Shown piece by piece: positions 22,745-22,768 of a DNA stretch of 22,768 nucleotides. Position 1 is the stretch's first letter; each line of letters starts with the position of its first letter. This stretch comes from an uncultured Lachnospiraceae bacterium (GTDB taxonomy: Bacteria; Bacillota; Clostridia; Lachnospirales; Lachnospiraceae), in assembly GCA_937910785.1 (NCBI GenBank), contig CALDLG010000083.1:1-22768 (forward strand), given 5' to 3'. Position numbers and translations under genes: made by a program. Under the pieces are notes generated by a model. The model saw only the letters and a program-made list of their open reading frames with translations. It made no database searches and was not told the origin of the DNA.

Positions 22745-22768
22745 AATATTCTGTTCAATACTTAGCAA

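Overview
The window looks like chromosomal DNA from a Clostridia, most likely Lachnospiraceae-type gut Firmicute. The evidence is the strong AGGAGG-type ribosome binding sites, mid-range GC, lipobox lipoproteins, a BcrA/LanF-type ABC transporter with its two-component system, a large serine recombinase and the protein families present. No rRNA, tRNA or CRISPR array was recognised. Taxonomy is inferred from family content only.

Layout. (1) 1-347: the 3' end of a coiled-coil gene with four 33-bp tandem repeats. (2) 381-2083, minus strand: a large serine recombinase preceded by a 49-codon ORF whose stop overlaps the recombinase start. (3) 2182-5932: an NAD salvage operon (nicotinamidase, PRPP-synthetase-like protein, NAMPT-like phosphoribosyltransferase, NH3-dependent NAD synthetase) with a well-formed promoter and a palindrome over its -10 box. 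(4) 5947-6125: a 179-bp near-perfect palindromic element. (5) 6159-6979: an NrtR-type Nudix/winged-helix regulator with its own promoter. (6) 6960-7550: a polysaccharide deacetylase lacking its 5' half, joined directly to the end of nrtR. (7) 7594-11410: a DUF3160 lipoprotein overlapping a membrane-anchored CapA-type metallophosphoesterase. (8) 11571-15958: an orphan coiled-coil protein, OmpR-type response regulator, ABC ATPase, ABC permease and histidine kinase. (9) 16094-19828: a NYN/PIN-like protein, a LysM lipoprotein, a membrane-anchored propeller-like protein on the minus strand and a small membrane protein. (10) 19996-22646: a family 2 glycosyltransferase, a HisC-like aminotransferase and a small multidrug export family membrane protein.

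How the genes fit together. The NAD genes form a tightly spaced unit (33 bp, 8-bp overlap, about 90 bp) that handles nicotinamide by two routes: deamidation by PncA, and direct phosphoribosyl-type transfer by the NAMPT-like enzyme supplied by the adjacent Prs-like enzyme. NadE completes the deamidated route. NrtR is the obvious candidate repressor. The Prs-like/NAMPT-like pairing is the same as in the phage NAD+ reconstitution pathway (Adps/Namat), so direct ADP-ribose to NAD+ resynthesis is a testable alternative to conventional PRPP-based salvage. The operon lies between a recombinase module and a decapitated deacetylase gene, which suggests past rearrangement.

The second half is mostly cell-envelope functions: anchored surface proteins, a CapA enzyme and an envelope-stress or peptide-resistance type ABC/two-component unit. 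Three repeats of a TTAAC-containing 12-mer sit directly upstream of the ABC genes and probably form the response-regulator operator.
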